The notes: generated by a model not told the origin, from the letters alone. Shown: positions 28,414-36,892, numbered from the stretch's first letter. The stretch is 56,274 bases of DNA from Lewinellaceae bacterium (GCA_016711435.1 JADJSY010000041.1:1-56274), one strand, 5' to 3'. Made by a program: numbers and translations.

Positions 28414-28441
28414 CTTCGCACTGACGACTTCGCACTGACGA
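28414..28441. repeat. Two tandem copies of a 14-mer
   Basis: CTTCGCACTGACGA occurs twice without a gap, flanked by related words (CGCACTCCCGAATTCCA before; CCCACTCACGAACGCACC after). It fits the 7-nt periodicity of the other intergenic arrays and lies upstream of the cytochrome gene. Confidence 0.6.
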
Positions 28442-28480
28442 CTATTTTTCACATCACCCACTCACGAACGCACCCAACCT

Positions 28481-29427
28481 ATGAAAAAGATTTTTAAAGT
28501 GCTCGGTTACACCCTCGGGGCCTGCTTGTACTACTGCTTTTATTTGCGGCCTATATCCAGTTTACTGGGCTACCCACCTATGAGGTAAAGGCGCCCAACC
28601 TGAAAATCGCTCCGGACAGCACCCTGATTGCCGAAGGCTGACGTATTGTTATGACCGACTGCATCATGTGTCACCGCGGATCGGATGACAAACTGAGCGG
28701 CCATTTATGGGCCGACGATGGAATATTCGGCAAACTGTCGTCGGCCAACCTGACCCAACACCCCATAGCAGGTATCGGCCAGTACACCGACGGTGAGTTA
28801 GCCTTTATGCTCCGCACCGGGATCAAACGCAACGGCCATTTTGCCGGACCTTTTATGAGTTTTCCCCTCATGGCCGATGATGATGTGGCCGCCATCATCG
28901 CATTCCTGCGCTCTGATGCGCCTGAAGTACAGCCTTCCGAGCGCAGGCAGCCGCCTGCGGAGCTCAAGTTTCTGGGCAAGTTGTTTTATAAAGTAATGGT
29001 CAAACCGACGCCCTATCCACAGCAGGCCATTACAGCGCCGCCGCCATCTGACAAAATCGCCTGGGGACGCTATTTAGCCACCGGAAAATGGGAATGCTAC
29101 CGCTGCCACTCGGCCGGCTTTGAAACGAACAACGACCTGGAACCCGAAAAATCGGCAGGCTATTTCGGTGGCGGCAATCCGTTGGAAGACCCCGAGCACA
29201 ACCGGGCAGTATCTGCCAATATTACGCCCGACCCTGAAACGGGTATCGGCAAATGGACGGAAGCACAATTTGCAGAAGCCGTACGCTTCGGCAAACGCCC
29301 CGACGGCACGTCACTCAGCCCGCTCATGCCGCCCATGTCAGCGCTCACAGATGCGGAAGTATCCGCACTTTGGGCTTACCTGCAAACGGTGCCGCCTGTC
29401 AAAAACGCCGTAGCCCGGGTTCAATAA
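28481..29427 (+). pseudogene. Di-heme cytochrome c family protein, broken by a frameshift and a TGA
   Basis: About 315 residues when read across the breaks. An N-terminal membrane anchor (LVLLLLFAAYIQFTGLPTYE) is followed by two heme-binding CxxCH motifs, CIMCH near residue 65 and CYRCH near residue 205, and distal Met candidates (GPFMSFPLMADDDV; SPLMPPMSALTDAEV). The latter region with DAEVSALWAYL is the usual cytochrome c end. The start (MKKIFKVLGYTLG) and the anchor are in different frames within 28514-28530; a TGA at 28639-28641 interrupts in frame just before RIVMTDCIMCH, where CGA would fit. It could be a pseudogene or two sequence errors. It likely carries electrons in the periplasm; partners are unknown. 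Confidence 0.75.
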
Positions 29428-29540
29428 AAGGGCAAAGTGCAAAAGGCAATTCAAACCAACGAATTACACAAGATTTATGATTTATAAATTTTGTAAACGA
29501 ATCCACTTTTCTAACCCTTCACATTTAACTTTTTCAACCA

Positions 29541-30038
29541 ATGTCAAACATTTCAAAACTGGCAACGCTGTTGCTCACCTGCTTCTTTGCCTTGAATCTC
29601 CAGGCACAATCTGTTTCCGCCGCCGACCAGCAAGGCGTCGAAGCATGTTACAAGGCCGTACAAACTGCTGTGGTGCAACTGGACGCCAATGCGATGGGCC
29701 CGCTTTTTATGGAAAATGCGGAAGTGGTCAGCCCGATGGGCGAAATTACTCGTGGCCGGGCCAACCTCGTCGCTATGTACACCGGCCTGTTTAATTATTT
29801 CAGGAGTCTGCCGAAACCCGACCGCCACGAACAAACAAATCTGTTCATGCAAACACGTTACCTGGCGACGGATGTGATCCTGGCCACCTACACAGAACAA
29901 ACGGACAACTATTTTGGAGAAAAAAAGGACACGGGAAAAATGACCTTTTCAATTGTGTTGCGCAAAACAGGCGGCAAATGGCTGATCGAACTGGTAACAC
30001 TCACACCGGTTATTTCACAACCCGCTGCGAACAACTGA
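29541..30038 (+). CDS. Exported SnoaL-like (NTF2-fold) protein 1
   Basis: A 165-residue protein with a signal peptide (LLTCFFALNLQAQSVSA) and one NTF2-like domain of the SnoaL/DUF4440/SgcJ type: VEACYKAVQTAVVQLDANAM, GPLFMENAEVVSPMGEITRG, DVILATYTEQTD, and SIVLRKTGGKWLIELVTLTP. These domains bind small ligands or act as enzymes such as isomerases or dehydratases; nothing tells which. A second member of the same family follows after 62 nt, suggesting a duplication. Confidence 0.75.
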   Translation: MSNISKLATLLLTCFFALNLQAQSVSAADQQGVEACYKAVQTAVVQLDANAMGPLFMENAEVVSPMGEITRGRANLVAMYTGLFNYFRSLPKPDRHEQTNLFMQTRYLATDVILATYTEQTDNYFGEKKDTGKMTFSIVLRKTGGKWLIELVTLTPVISQPAANN

Positions 30039-30100
30039 CCCACCTGATCCAACAAACAATTCTTAAAAACAACCCACAACTTCTAAAATTGAATCAAACA

Positions 30101-30589
30101 ATGAAAAATATTCTTTTTAACCTGCTCCTCTGCTGTGCTTTTGCACTGTCCACTCAAATCGCAAACGCCCAGACTGTTACCGATGAAGCAGCCGTAAAAT
30201 CCTTCTGGAAAGAAGTGTGGCAAGCCTACGAAACAGGCGACATCAACAAGGTATTGCCTTACTATACCGATCAGGCACAGGAAATCGGCCCGGACGGTCG
30301 CATGTTGACCGGGAAAGCGCAACTGCGCGAAAACTGGGAAGGTTTTATGAAAATGCTGGATGCAAAACCGGCTTTCACTTCTTCCGAACCCAATATTCGG
30401 TTTATCACCCCTGACGTAGTCCTGATCACCTCCGATACCCAGGCTGATATTAAAATGGGCGGCCAGCAAGTGGGCGGCAAAACAAAAGATTCGGTACTAC
30501 TGCACAAAATCAAGGGCCGCTGGTATGTTGAATTCGATTCCATGACGCCGGTAATGGAAATGCCTGCGCCTCCGACCAGCAGTAATTAA
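30101..30589 (+). CDS. Exported SnoaL-like (NTF2-fold) protein 2
   Basis: A 162-residue protein with a signal peptide (MKNILFNLLLCCAFALSTQI, cleavage near ANAQ). The NTF2 fold is seen in VKSFWKEVWQAYETGDINKV, PYYTDQAQEIGPDGRMLTGK, DVVLITSDTQADI and SVLLHKIKGRWYVEFDSMTP. It is a diverged paralogue of the preceding gene: same exported single-domain architecture, same end pattern (K.G.W.vE...TPV). ATG 30101 is chosen because it starts the signal peptide. The two are likely one operon. The ligand is unknown. Confidence 0.78.
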   Translation: MKNILFNLLLCCAFALSTQIANAQTVTDEAAVKSFWKEVWQAYETGDINKVLPYYTDQAQEIGPDGRMLTGKAQLRENWEGFMKMLDAKPAFTSSEPNIRFITPDVVLITSDTQADIKMGGQQVGGKTKDSVLLHKIKGRWYVEFDSMTPVMEMPAPPTSSN

Positions 30590-30610
30590 AACGCACCGGA
30601 TGTTGTTTTA

Positions 30611-30739
30611 ATGGTTGATGAAGGTTGATAAGGGTTGATAAGGTTGATAATACATCCGCTCGAAAATGAAGCGATTTAACTTTTTTCGAGTGGATGTATT
30701 ATCAACCTTATCAACCCTTATCAACCTTCATCAACCATT
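30611..30739. repeat. GGTTGATAA-type long hairpin before the ScyD-like gene
   Basis: Left-arm units GGTTGATGAA, GGTTGATAAG, GGTTGATAAG, GTTGATAATA lead to core CATCCGCTCGAAAA; the right arm TTTTCGAGTGGATG is followed by the complements in reverse order. Arms of about 54 nt match almost perfectly. The core equals that of the element at 22703-22833, including the same G/T position. Confidence 0.9.
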
Positions 30740-30834
30740 TAAGACAACCTCAACTGATCCAAAATATCACTTGCTTCGTATATGGCTTAACCTGTTTTTT
30801 TTTGATTTTTTAACCAACCAACCTTTCTATCAAC

Positions 30835-32115
30835 ATGAGAACTTTTCTTTTTGCATTTTTCTCCCTCTTGTTCTACATCGCTCAAAGCCAGTCGTTTAGT
30901 ATAGTGGCCGATAGTCTGCGCCTTCCGGCGGGTGTGGAAGTGGACGCCCAGGGCAGGGTATGGGTAACAGAATCCGGCTATGGGTTCAACGACGGCGCTG
31001 TTTCGCTGGTGCAGTCCGACGGCTCGGTATGGCCGGTAATCGCCGGGCTTCCTTCTTTTTTCGATACCACGACACAGGAAGGGATAGGCCCCTGGCACAC
31101 CCTGGCATTGCCCGATAACCGGCTGGCAGTGACCATAGGAGCAACGGGGCAAGTGCTGATTTTTGATCTGACCGGGTTTGTGCCTGGCGCAAGTGCACCA
31201 TTGACACCGGACCTCAGCACCTGGGCACTGGATATCGGGGTTTTTGTCGTGGCTGAAGGTCTGTTGGAAAGTAATCCATACTCCATCGCCGCCGACGCGG
31301 CCGGCAATCTCTATGTAGCGGATGCAGCAGCCAATGCCATTGTTAAAGCCACTCCTTCCGGTCAATTATCGATTTTTGCCACTTTCCCTGATTTCCCGAA
31401 TCCGCTGCCCTTCGGTCCACCGACAGTGGATGCGGTACCCACCAGAATCATTGCCAAACCGGGTGGCGGTTTTTATGTATGCCAACTGACCGGCTTCCCG
31501 TTTTTAGACGGCGCAGCCAATGTCTTTGCGCTGGATTCCAACGGTGTGGCAACGCCTTATGCCACTGGTTTAACGCAGTTGACAGATTTGGCGCTGGACG
31601 AAAGCACAGGCGATTTGTATGCGCTTCAGGTAGGACAATTTGTACTCGATCCGATGTTGCCGCCGGGTTATGCGCTCAATTCAGCCAAAGTAACGCGGAT
31701 CAAAACCAACGGAGCACGCGAAGTGGTAGCGCAGGATTTTAATTTGTCTGCCGGCATGGCGCTCGATGCCCAGGGCAACCTGTATACTTCTGAAATTGCA
31801 AGCGGACGTTTGTTAAAATGGAACAATATTACCACCGGAACCCGGGAAGAAGGTCTTGCTGTAACTGCGTTATCCCTCGCACCCAATCCCACGGCAAGTG
31901 AAACAACGGTTTCATTTTCGCTTGCTGCTGCCTCCTCCGTACAACTGCGGGTACTGGATGCAACCGGTAAAACGGTACATTCTGAAGACCTGGGCCGCCT
32001 CGATTCAGGCGCCCATCAAACAAACTGGCAGGCCGCAAGGCAGGCGTCCGGTATTTACTGGGTTGAAATTCAAACGCAACAAGGCCGTTCGGTGCAAACC
32101 GTGGTGGTGAAATGA
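30835..32115 (+). CDS. Secreted ScyD/ScyE-family beta-propeller with T9SS sorting domain
   Basis: A 426-residue exported protein: signal peptide MRTFLFAFFSLLFYIAQSQ; propeller of the ScyD/ScyE (NHL-like) type, with RLPAGVEVDAQGRVWVTESG, IGPWHTLALPDNRLAVTIGA, PYSIAADAAGNLYVADAAAN, GAANVFALDSNGVATPYATG and MALDAQGNLYTSEIASGRLL; then a T9SS C-terminal domain (LSLAPNPTASETTVSFSL to ASGIYWVEIQTQQGRS). ScyD/ScyE are named from cyanobacterial scytonemin clusters, but Bacteroidota members are broadly spread and their role is unknown. It likely binds a ligand at the cell surface. The stop TGA is within a hairpin repeat. Confidence 0.88.
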   Translation: MRTFLFAFFSLLFYIAQSQSFSIVADSLRLPAGVEVDAQGRVWVTESGYGFNDGAVSLVQSDGSVWPVIAGLPSFFDTTTQEGIGPWHTLALPDNRLAVTIGATGQVLIFDLTGFVPGASAPLTPDLSTWALDIGVFVVAEGLLESNPYSIAADAAGNLYVADAAANAIVKATPSGQLSIFATFPDFPNPLPFGPPTVDAVPTRIIAKPGGGFYVCQLTGFPFLDGAANVFALDSNGVATPYATGLTQLTDLALDESTGDLYALQVGQFVLDPMLPPGYALNSAKVTRIKTNGAREVVAQDFNLSAGMALDAQGNLYTSEIASGRLLKWNNITTGTREEGLAVTALSLAPNPTASETTVSFSLAAASSVQLRVLDATGKTVHSEDLGRLDSGAHQTNWQAARQASGIYWVEIQTQQGRSVQTVVVK

Positions 32116-32170
32116 GTTTTTGAGTCTGGTGTGCTTTCGGGCGGCAACTCCCGAATCAGCACTCACTCAT
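32112..32170. repeat. Imperfect hairpin at converging stop codons
   Basis: The left side ATGAGTTTTTGAGTC...GTGCTTTCGGG pairs with CCCGAATCAGCACTCACTCAT around a CGGCAACT loop. The ScyD stop (32113-32115) and the SdiA-regulated gene stop (32163-32165) both lie inside it. A possible two-way terminator. Confidence 0.6.
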
Positions 32171-32999
32171 TTACTTTTCCGCGGTATAAAAACCGAAAAA
32201 CCAGCCCCTCTCCTTTTTTCCCTTCACTGCTCAGGAGCATGTCGCCGTTGGAGTCGAAAGCGATACCTTCCGGCTGCGGCAGCATTTTTTTATCCAGACG
32301 AGTTACATATTTGATGGCGCCACTGTCGTAATCCAGTACCAGGAGGCGTTTCTGAGCGGTAGAAGTGATATAGACATCCCCTGTGATCGGGTGAATGGCA
32401 ATACTGGAAGGGCTGAAAAAATGGTTGTTTTCATCCGATCCGGGCGGTAACAAACGATTAACTTCCAACGGATTGACCGAATAGACCGGTTGTTCACCCA
32501 ACAGCTTGGTTGTCAGGTCAAACGCATAAACATCGCGGATATAACTGCTGTCAGCGTTGCCTTTGCCGACTAATAATAAGCAATTGCGTTTCAGGTCATA
32601 TCCTAAACCCTCTACATCATCTTCTTTGTCAAGATGTGTATCATACATGTTGATACACATCTTCTTTTGTTTCCAGTCGCCTATTTCGAAAAGGTCTCCG
32701 TTGCTTTTTACGGCATAAAGACATTGTCCGACCATCTCTACACCCTCAAAATCGCCTTTATCCCGAAACAGGATACGTCGGGTAATAGCTCCTCCGTTGC
32801 CATCGACAAAAAAGACTTCGCCCTTCTCATCCGCAATCGCGAGGTATTTACCTGGCACATCGGTAGGACTCAGTCCCGAGATTTCTTGCAAGTCTTCGCT
32901 TACAAGGTTAATAATGTGTGATGGATTTCTCAGATCGTAAGGCAACGTATCCGGCGGAGCGGGGGACAACAACAGGTACAGCGGGAGCAGCAGGTTCAT
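32163..32999 (-). CDS. SdiA-regulated-domain (YjiK-like) protein
   Basis: A 278-residue beta-propeller of the SdiA-regulated family (PF06977). Signatures: LQEISGLSPTDVPGKYLAIA, GEVFFVDGNGG, KGDFEGVEMVGQCLYAVKSN, DDVEGLGYDLKRNCLLLVGK, FFSPSSIAIHPITGDVYITS and MLPQPEGIAFDSNGDMLLSS. The N-terminus (MNLLLPLYLLLSPAPPD) is a short signal, so the protein is probably exported. The family name comes from an E. coli gene under SdiA control, and the molecular job is unknown. It is the second of two minus-strand genes after the HAD gene, separated by a long hairpin. Confidence 0.85.
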   Translation of the reverse strand: MNLLLPLYLLLSPAPPDTLPYDLRNPSHIINLVSEDLQEISGLSPTDVPGKYLAIADEKGEVFFVDGNGGAITRRILFRDKGDFEGVEMVGQCLYAVKSNGDLFEIGDWKQKKMCINMYDTHLDKEDDVEGLGYDLKRNCLLLVGKGNADSSYIRDVYAFDLTTKLLGEQPVYSVNPLEVNRLLPPGSDENNHFFSPSSIAIHPITGDVYITSTAQKRLLVLDYDSGAIKYVTRLDKKMLPQPEGIAFDSNGDMLLSSEGKKGEGLVFRFLYRGKVNE

Positions 33000-33038
33000 G
33001 AGTTATTGAATTGGGTTATCGTAATAAAGGTATCTAAT

Positions 33039-33151
33039 GTTGATAGATGTTTGAAGGTTTGAAAAGGTTTGATGGTTTGAGGTGGTAACTTATGACTTTA
33101 AGTTATCACCTCAAACCATCAAACCTTTCAAACCTTCAAACATCCATCAAC
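33039..33151. repeat. GGTTTGA-type long hairpin
   Basis: Left-arm units AGATGTTTGA, AGGTTTGAAA, AGGTTTGATGGTTTGA lead to GGTGGTAACTTA; the right arm begins TAAGTTATCACC and continues with the reverse complements to CATCCATCAAC. Core and units are shared with 34327-34436. It lies between two minus-strand genes, and TTTTTT follows the right arm. Confidence 0.88.
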
Positions 33152-33203
33152 TTTTTTAGACCGTCGCTTTAGATAACGTTCAAAACCAGGAACATTGTTT
33201 TAT

Positions 33204-33638
33204 CTACTCTGAAAAAACTTCAATTTCGTGTGTTTTGACCACTAAGTCTGTAAATTTCCCTTTAAAACGGGTCGCCTTTACGATATGGTTGTCGATCCAG
33301 TGATAATTGCCGCCGCGCGGTTTGCCGAACAGAATACCGTGGTATTTAAAGCCGTGTTTAGCCAGCCAGTATTCGGTAATTTCGCGGTGCGCTTCGGTAC
33401 GGCTGGTGAAGAAAAAGATCACATGACCTTCATCGTACCAGCGATTTAGCATTTCCAGCGCATCGGGATAAGGCAATATGGTACCCATGCGCGCCGGTTC
33501 TTCATTTGGCACGTCATCGCAGATGGTACCATCTATATCGATGAGAAAATTTTTGATGTGTTTGGGAAGGACAGGGCTGAGTCGCTCACCCTTTTCATTG
33601 AAAATTTCTTGTAACGCCTGCTCGGTTTGCTCTTGCAT
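33204..33638 (-). CDS. Small HAD-superfamily phosphatase-like protein
   Basis: A 144-residue HAD protein: motif I is FLIDIDGTICDDV (nucleophile Asp and the acid two residues on), motif II is the Ser in IFFFTSRTEAH, and a later GKPRGGNYHWIDNH provides the Lys and acid region. Length and motifs fit short Bacteroidota HAD proteins that have been annotated near phosphoheptose or sugar metabolism. The product lacks a cap domain, so it should act on exposed phosphates such as on a sugar-nucleotide precursor or protein. The substrate is unknown. Its promoter seems to be the TACCTTTG box 28 nt upstream. Confidence 0.8.
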   Translation of the reverse strand: MQEQTEQALQEIFNEKGERLSPVLPKHIKNFLIDIDGTICDDVPNEEPARMGTILPYPDALEMLNRWYDEGHVIFFFTSRTEAHREITEYWLAKHGFKYHGILFGKPRGGNYHWIDNHIVKATRFKGKFTDLVVKTHEIEVFSE

Positions 33639-33665
33639 GACTTTTTAATTGGTGTGAAATGGACG

Positions 33666-33673
33666 CAAAGGTA
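33666..33673 (-). promoter_or_regulatory. Putative -7 promoter box of the HAD gene
   Basis: On the minus strand this reads TACCTTTG followed by CGTCC, a match to TAnnTTTG, 28 nt before the start codon at 33638. No clear -33 element. Confidence 0.5.
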
Positions 33674-33823
33674 TGGCTATCTGTTGATTTGTCCCACTTT
33701 AAGAGACAGGAAACATTAAGCAAAACCTTTTTTCAATGTTAAACAAATGACAAAATGGTGTAATAATGTGCGTTGCGGTGTTGTTTCGCGGTTTGTAGTA
33801 TATCAAAAATCAATCCGTTTGTA

Positions 33824-34327
33824 ATGAGCCAACGCCTGCTTTCCGCCGCTTTTTTCACCCTTGTTCTGATCAGTGTAGCCTGTTCGCCGGTTAAAAAAAA
33901 CAATAAACCAACTCCTGCCGGCAGCTCCGGCAGCGCTGTGCAGTTGCGCAACCGCATCACTGATTATGCCCAGAAATATGTCGGCTCCACATATAAATAT
34001 GCAGGAACCAGCCCTTCGGGATTCGACTGCTCCGGATTCACCAGTTATGTGATGAAAGAATTTAAAATAAAAATTTCTCCCGCTTCATCGGCACAAGCCA
34101 AAGAAGGCCGGGCTGTAGCGCTCGACCGGACGCAACCCGGCGACCTGATCTTTTTTGGCGAGAGCAAAAACCGGATTTCGCACGTTGCCATGGTAGTCAA
34201 ACGTTCCAAAGCAGGTATTGTTTGTGTACACAGCACCACCAGCCGGGGTGTGATCGTGGAAAACGTAAGTACCTCCAATTACTGGAAACCCAAAATCCTG
34301 TTTGCGCGGGATGTAGTGTCGAAGTAG
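33824..34327 (+). CDS. NlpC/P60 family lipoprotein endopeptidase
   Basis: A 167-residue cell-wall peptidase of the gamma-D-glutamyl-diaminopimelate type. Lipoprotein signal MSQRLLSAAFFTLVLISVAC; then the NlpC/P60 domain with YVGSTYKYAGTSPSGFDCSG (catalytic Cys), GDLIFFGESKNRISHVAMVV (catalytic His) and VCVHSTTSRGVIVENV with the third polar residue (His). ATG 33824 gives the lipobox at the right distance; upstream codons are not needed. It probably trims peptidoglycan stems at the inner face of the outer membrane. It is convergent with murF, and its stop touches a hairpin. Confidence 0.92.
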   Translation: MSQRLLSAAFFTLVLISVACSPVKKNNKPTPAGSSGSAVQLRNRITDYAQKYVGSTYKYAGTSPSGFDCSGFTSYVMKEFKIKISPASSAQAKEGRAVALDRTQPGDLIFFGESKNRISHVAMVVKRSKAGIVCVHSTTSRGVIVENVSTSNYWKPKILFARDVVSK

Positions 34328-34436
34328 GTTGATGGAGGTTTGAGGGTTTGAAAGGTTTGATGGTTTGAGGTGGTAACTCATGGCTCAGGTTACCACCTCA
34401 AACCATCCTTTCAATCCCTCAAACCTCCATCAACTT
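34327..34436. repeat. GGTTTGA-type hairpin overlapping the 3' end of murF
   Basis: The left arm GTTGATGGAGGTTTGAGGGT and further GGTTTGA units reach GGTGGTAACTCA; the right arm TTACCACCTCAAACCATCC to CATCAAC closes it. It starts at the last base of the NlpC stop and runs 26 nt into murF, so the last eight codons of murF and its stop are element sequence. Core shared with 33039-33151. Confidence 0.85.
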
Positions 34437-35745
34437 TTTCAATCAGTTTCTCCAACCTAATTCCCCGCGATCCCTTAATCAGGATCAGCGTATTCTGGAA
34501 TTTTTGTTGCTCCAGCCATGTTTTTGCAGCCGAATTATCAGGGAAATGCAAGGCATGGTAACGTTTGTACGGCGTTTGAGCAAACTCCCGGCCCACCAGT
34601 ACCAGATGATCTAAATGCAGCCGGGCTGCGAAACGCAGCATGGCTGCGTGTTCTTTTTTACTATCTGCGCCCAATTCCAGCATATCGCCCAGGATGGCGA
34701 CTTTCCGTTCAGCAGGCATGGCCTGCAGGCTTTCCAGTGCCGGTTGCATACTGGAAGGATTGGCATTGTAGGCATCCAGCAGCACGGTATTGCTACCGTA
34801 TGGAACTATTTGTGAGCGATTATTGGAAGGCCGATAGGATTCCAGGGCCGATTTTATTTTGGAAGCAGGCACTTTAAAATAAATACCCAGTACAATGGCC
34901 GTCATCACATTATTGAAGTTGTGGCGTCCGAACAAATGCGTCCTCACTTCCACGGTCGGCCCTTCATCAGAAAGAAATGCCACCTCGACAAAAGGCATTT
35001 CCCGCAGCATTTTCACCTCGATCGTTCCGTCGTTCGGGTTCAACATATCGGATTGCCGGTATTCAATCCGGCGCTGATTGCGCCGTGCCATAGCGGGCAG
35101 GTGTTTTTCAGAAAGATTGAGAAATACACAACCCGAATGCCGCGCCAGGTAGCGATACAATTCACCTTCGGCTTTTTTTACCCCGGCCAGGCGGCCAAAA
35201 CCCTCCAGGTGTTCTTTTCCGATATTTGTCAGTAATCCGTGTGTAGGCCTTGCTATTTCGCACAACTGCTCGATATCGCCGGGTTGGTTGGTTCCCATTT
35301 CAATCACCGCTACTTCCGTATTTGTTGGCATAGATAGCAGCGTGAGTGGCACGCCGATATGGTTATTCAGGTTTCCTTTTGTAAAATGGCAGGGGTAATG
35401 GCTCGTTAAAATACTGGAAATCAATTCTTTGGTAGTCGTTTTTCCATTGGAGCCTCCAATAGCAATCACGGGAATTTCAAACTGCATCCGGTGGTGTGTG
35501 GCCAATTTTTGCAGCGCTGTCAACACATCCGGCACCAGCAGCAGGCGCTCGTCTGTTTGTTTGGTCGGGTCGTCTATCACTGCGTAAGCTGCGCCATTTT
35601 CCAGCGCCTGCGCAGCGAACAGATTGCCGTCAAAACTGGCGCCTTTCAAGGCAAAAAAAATACAGCCCTGCGGCAACTGGCGCGTGTCCGTGCTGACTAC
35701 CGGATTCCGGAGGTAAATGGAATATAGTTGTTCAATCGAAACCAT
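34411..35745 (-). CDS. murF: UDP-MurNAc-tripeptide--D-Ala-D-Ala ligase (MurF)
   Basis: Adds D-Ala-D-Ala to the cytoplasmic muropeptide in peptidoglycan synthesis. The 444-residue protein has the Mur ligase layout: STDTRQLPQGCIFFALKGAS in the N-terminal domain, the P-loop AIGGSNGKTTTKELISSIL, VIEMGTNQPGDIEQL and PTHGLLTNIGKEHLEGFG in the central domain, and DAYNANPSSMQPALESLQ with ILGDMLELGADS in the C-terminal domain. ATG 35745 (MVSIEQLYSIYL) is chosen because earlier codons lie in a repeat. The last eight residues and the stop come from the hairpin element shared with the convergent NlpC gene. Confidence 0.95.
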   Translation of the reverse strand: MVSIEQLYSIYLRNPVVSTDTRQLPQGCIFFALKGASFDGNLFAAQALENGAAYAVIDDPTKQTDERLLLVPDVLTALQKLATHHRMQFEIPVIAIGGSNGKTTTKELISSILTSHYPCHFTKGNLNNHIGVPLTLLSMPTNTEVAVIEMGTNQPGDIEQLCEIARPTHGLLTNIGKEHLEGFGRLAGVKKAEGELYRYLARHSGCVFLNLSEKHLPAMARRNQRRIEYRQSDMLNPNDGTIEVKMLREMPFVEVAFLSDEGPTVEVRTHLFGRHNFNNVMTAIVLGIYFKVPASKIKSALESYRPSNNRSQIVPYGSNTVLLDAYNANPSSMQPALESLQAMPAERKVAILGDMLELGADSKKEHAAMLRFAARLHLDHLVLVGREFAQTPYKRYHALHFPDNSAAKTWLEQQKFQNTLILIKGSRGIRLEKLIEKVDGGLRD

Positions 35746-35751
35746 ATTGCT

Positions 35752-35918
35752 TGGTGTTTCGTGTGTGGTGTTTGGTGTTTGGGGGCGCTTCGCCTTTGGC
35801 CATGTATCGTTTTTAGTGTTTCGTGTGTGGTGTTTCGTGTTTGGGGCGCTTCGCCTAATCTCTCGTAAAAGGCCAAAGGCGGAGCGCCCCAAACACGAAA
35901 CACCACACACGAAACACA
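35752..35918. repeat. GTGTTTCG-type three-arm element between kdsA and murF
   Basis: Two left copies, GGTGTTTCGTGTGTGGTGTT then CGCTTCGCC (35752-35802) and a second with GTGTTTCGTGTTTGGGGCGC (about 35816-35857), are followed by one right arm (35873-35918) with GGCGGAGCGCCCC and ACACGAAACACCACACACGA. The right arm pairs best with the second left copy. It runs from the kdsA stop to just before the murF ATG (both on the minus strand). A single arm of the same family is at 1366-1412. Confidence 0.88.
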
Positions 35919-36731
35919 TCAAAGAATTGCTTCCCGGATACGCACCAGCCGTTCCAGCAGCGCTTCGAGCCGATCGAGCGGGAGCATGTTCGCACCATCC
36001 GATTTTGCTTCCGATGGTTTTGGGTGCGTTTCAATAAACAGGCCGTCGGCGCCTACCGCAATACCTGCCCGGGCGATGGTTTCAATCAGGGCCGGGCGGC
36101 CGCCGGTGACGCCGCTGCTCTGGTTGGGTTGCTGCAGCGAATGGGTGCAATCCAACACCACCGGGGCGCCGAAAGATTGCATGGCGGGCAGTCCGCGGTA
36201 ATCGACAATCAGATCCTGGTAGCCGAAGGTCGTGCCGCGTTCTGTCAGAATCACATTTGGATTGCCTTCTTCCTGCACTTTTTCCATGGCAAAACGCATG
36301 GCTTCCGGCGCTACAAACTGTCCTTTTTTGATGTTCACTACTTTACCTGTCAGGGCCGCTGCCGTTAGCAGGCTGGTCTGGCGACATAAAAATGCCGGGA
36401 TTTGCAGGATATCCACGTATTGTGCGGCCAATGCGGCTTCCGGGTCGGTGTGAATATCCGTAGTAGTGGGCAGGTCGTAATGTTTGCCAATTGCCTGCAG
36501 GATACCCAGCGCCTTTTCGTCGCCGATACCGGTGAAAGAATCGCGTTTGCTGCGATTGGCTTTGCGGTAGGAACCCTTAAAAATATAGGGAATCGCCAGG
36601 CGCTGGCAGATTTCCTGCACCTGACCTGCGATGTCGAAAGCCATTTGTTCGCCTTCGATGGCACAGGGGCCGGCAATGAGGAAAAAATTGCCGGATTCGG
36701 TATTTTTTAGTCGGGGAATCTGGATTTGCAT
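35919..36731 (-). CDS. kdsA: 3-deoxy-8-phosphooctulonate synthase (KdsA)
   Basis: Makes KDO-8-phosphate from arabinose-5-phosphate and PEP for lipopolysaccharide. The 270-residue protein has the DAHP/KDOPS barrel motifs FLIAGPCAIEGEQ, FKGSYRKANRSKRDSFTGIG (KANRSS family box), PTTTDIHTDPEA, DILQIPAFLCRQTSLL, VNIKKGQFVAPEAM, ERGTTFGYQDLIVDYRGL, FDCTHS-like VVLDCTHSLQQPN and IETHPKPSEAKSDGANML. It is of the type with a Cys near the N-terminus of the barrel (AGPCAIEG), where metal-dependent enzymes have their ligand. ATG 36731 gives MQIQIPRLKN. It lies upstream of murF on the same strand, with a repeat between. Confidence 0.95.
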   Translation of the reverse strand: MQIQIPRLKNTESGNFFLIAGPCAIEGEQMAFDIAGQVQEICQRLAIPYIFKGSYRKANRSKRDSFTGIGDEKALGILQAIGKHYDLPTTTDIHTDPEAALAAQYVDILQIPAFLCRQTSLLTAAALTGKVVNIKKGQFVAPEAMRFAMEKVQEEGNPNVILTERGTTFGYQDLIVDYRGLPAMQSFGAPVVLDCTHSLQQPNQSSGVTGGRPALIETIARAGIAVGADGLFIETHPKPSEAKSDGANMLPLDRLEALLERLVRIREAIL

Positions 36732-36892
36732 ATTCGAAAAATTAAAACACAAGCGGGGTTGGCGGGTGCAAAAGTTGTGTTTTTAATGAAATTTTCCAAA
36801 CTTGTTTCAAACAAAAAATTTAAATAATTTATTGATTGTCAAACACTTACTTCGATTAACAAAAAATTTTATAAAAAATAAATTTAAAAATA

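Noticed and set aside
28639..28641. Selenocysteine recoding of TGA in the cytochrome gene
   Set aside because: The TGA falls where an Arg or similar residue is expected, not at a Cys site; no SECIS-like hairpin is visible and the gene has another frame break.
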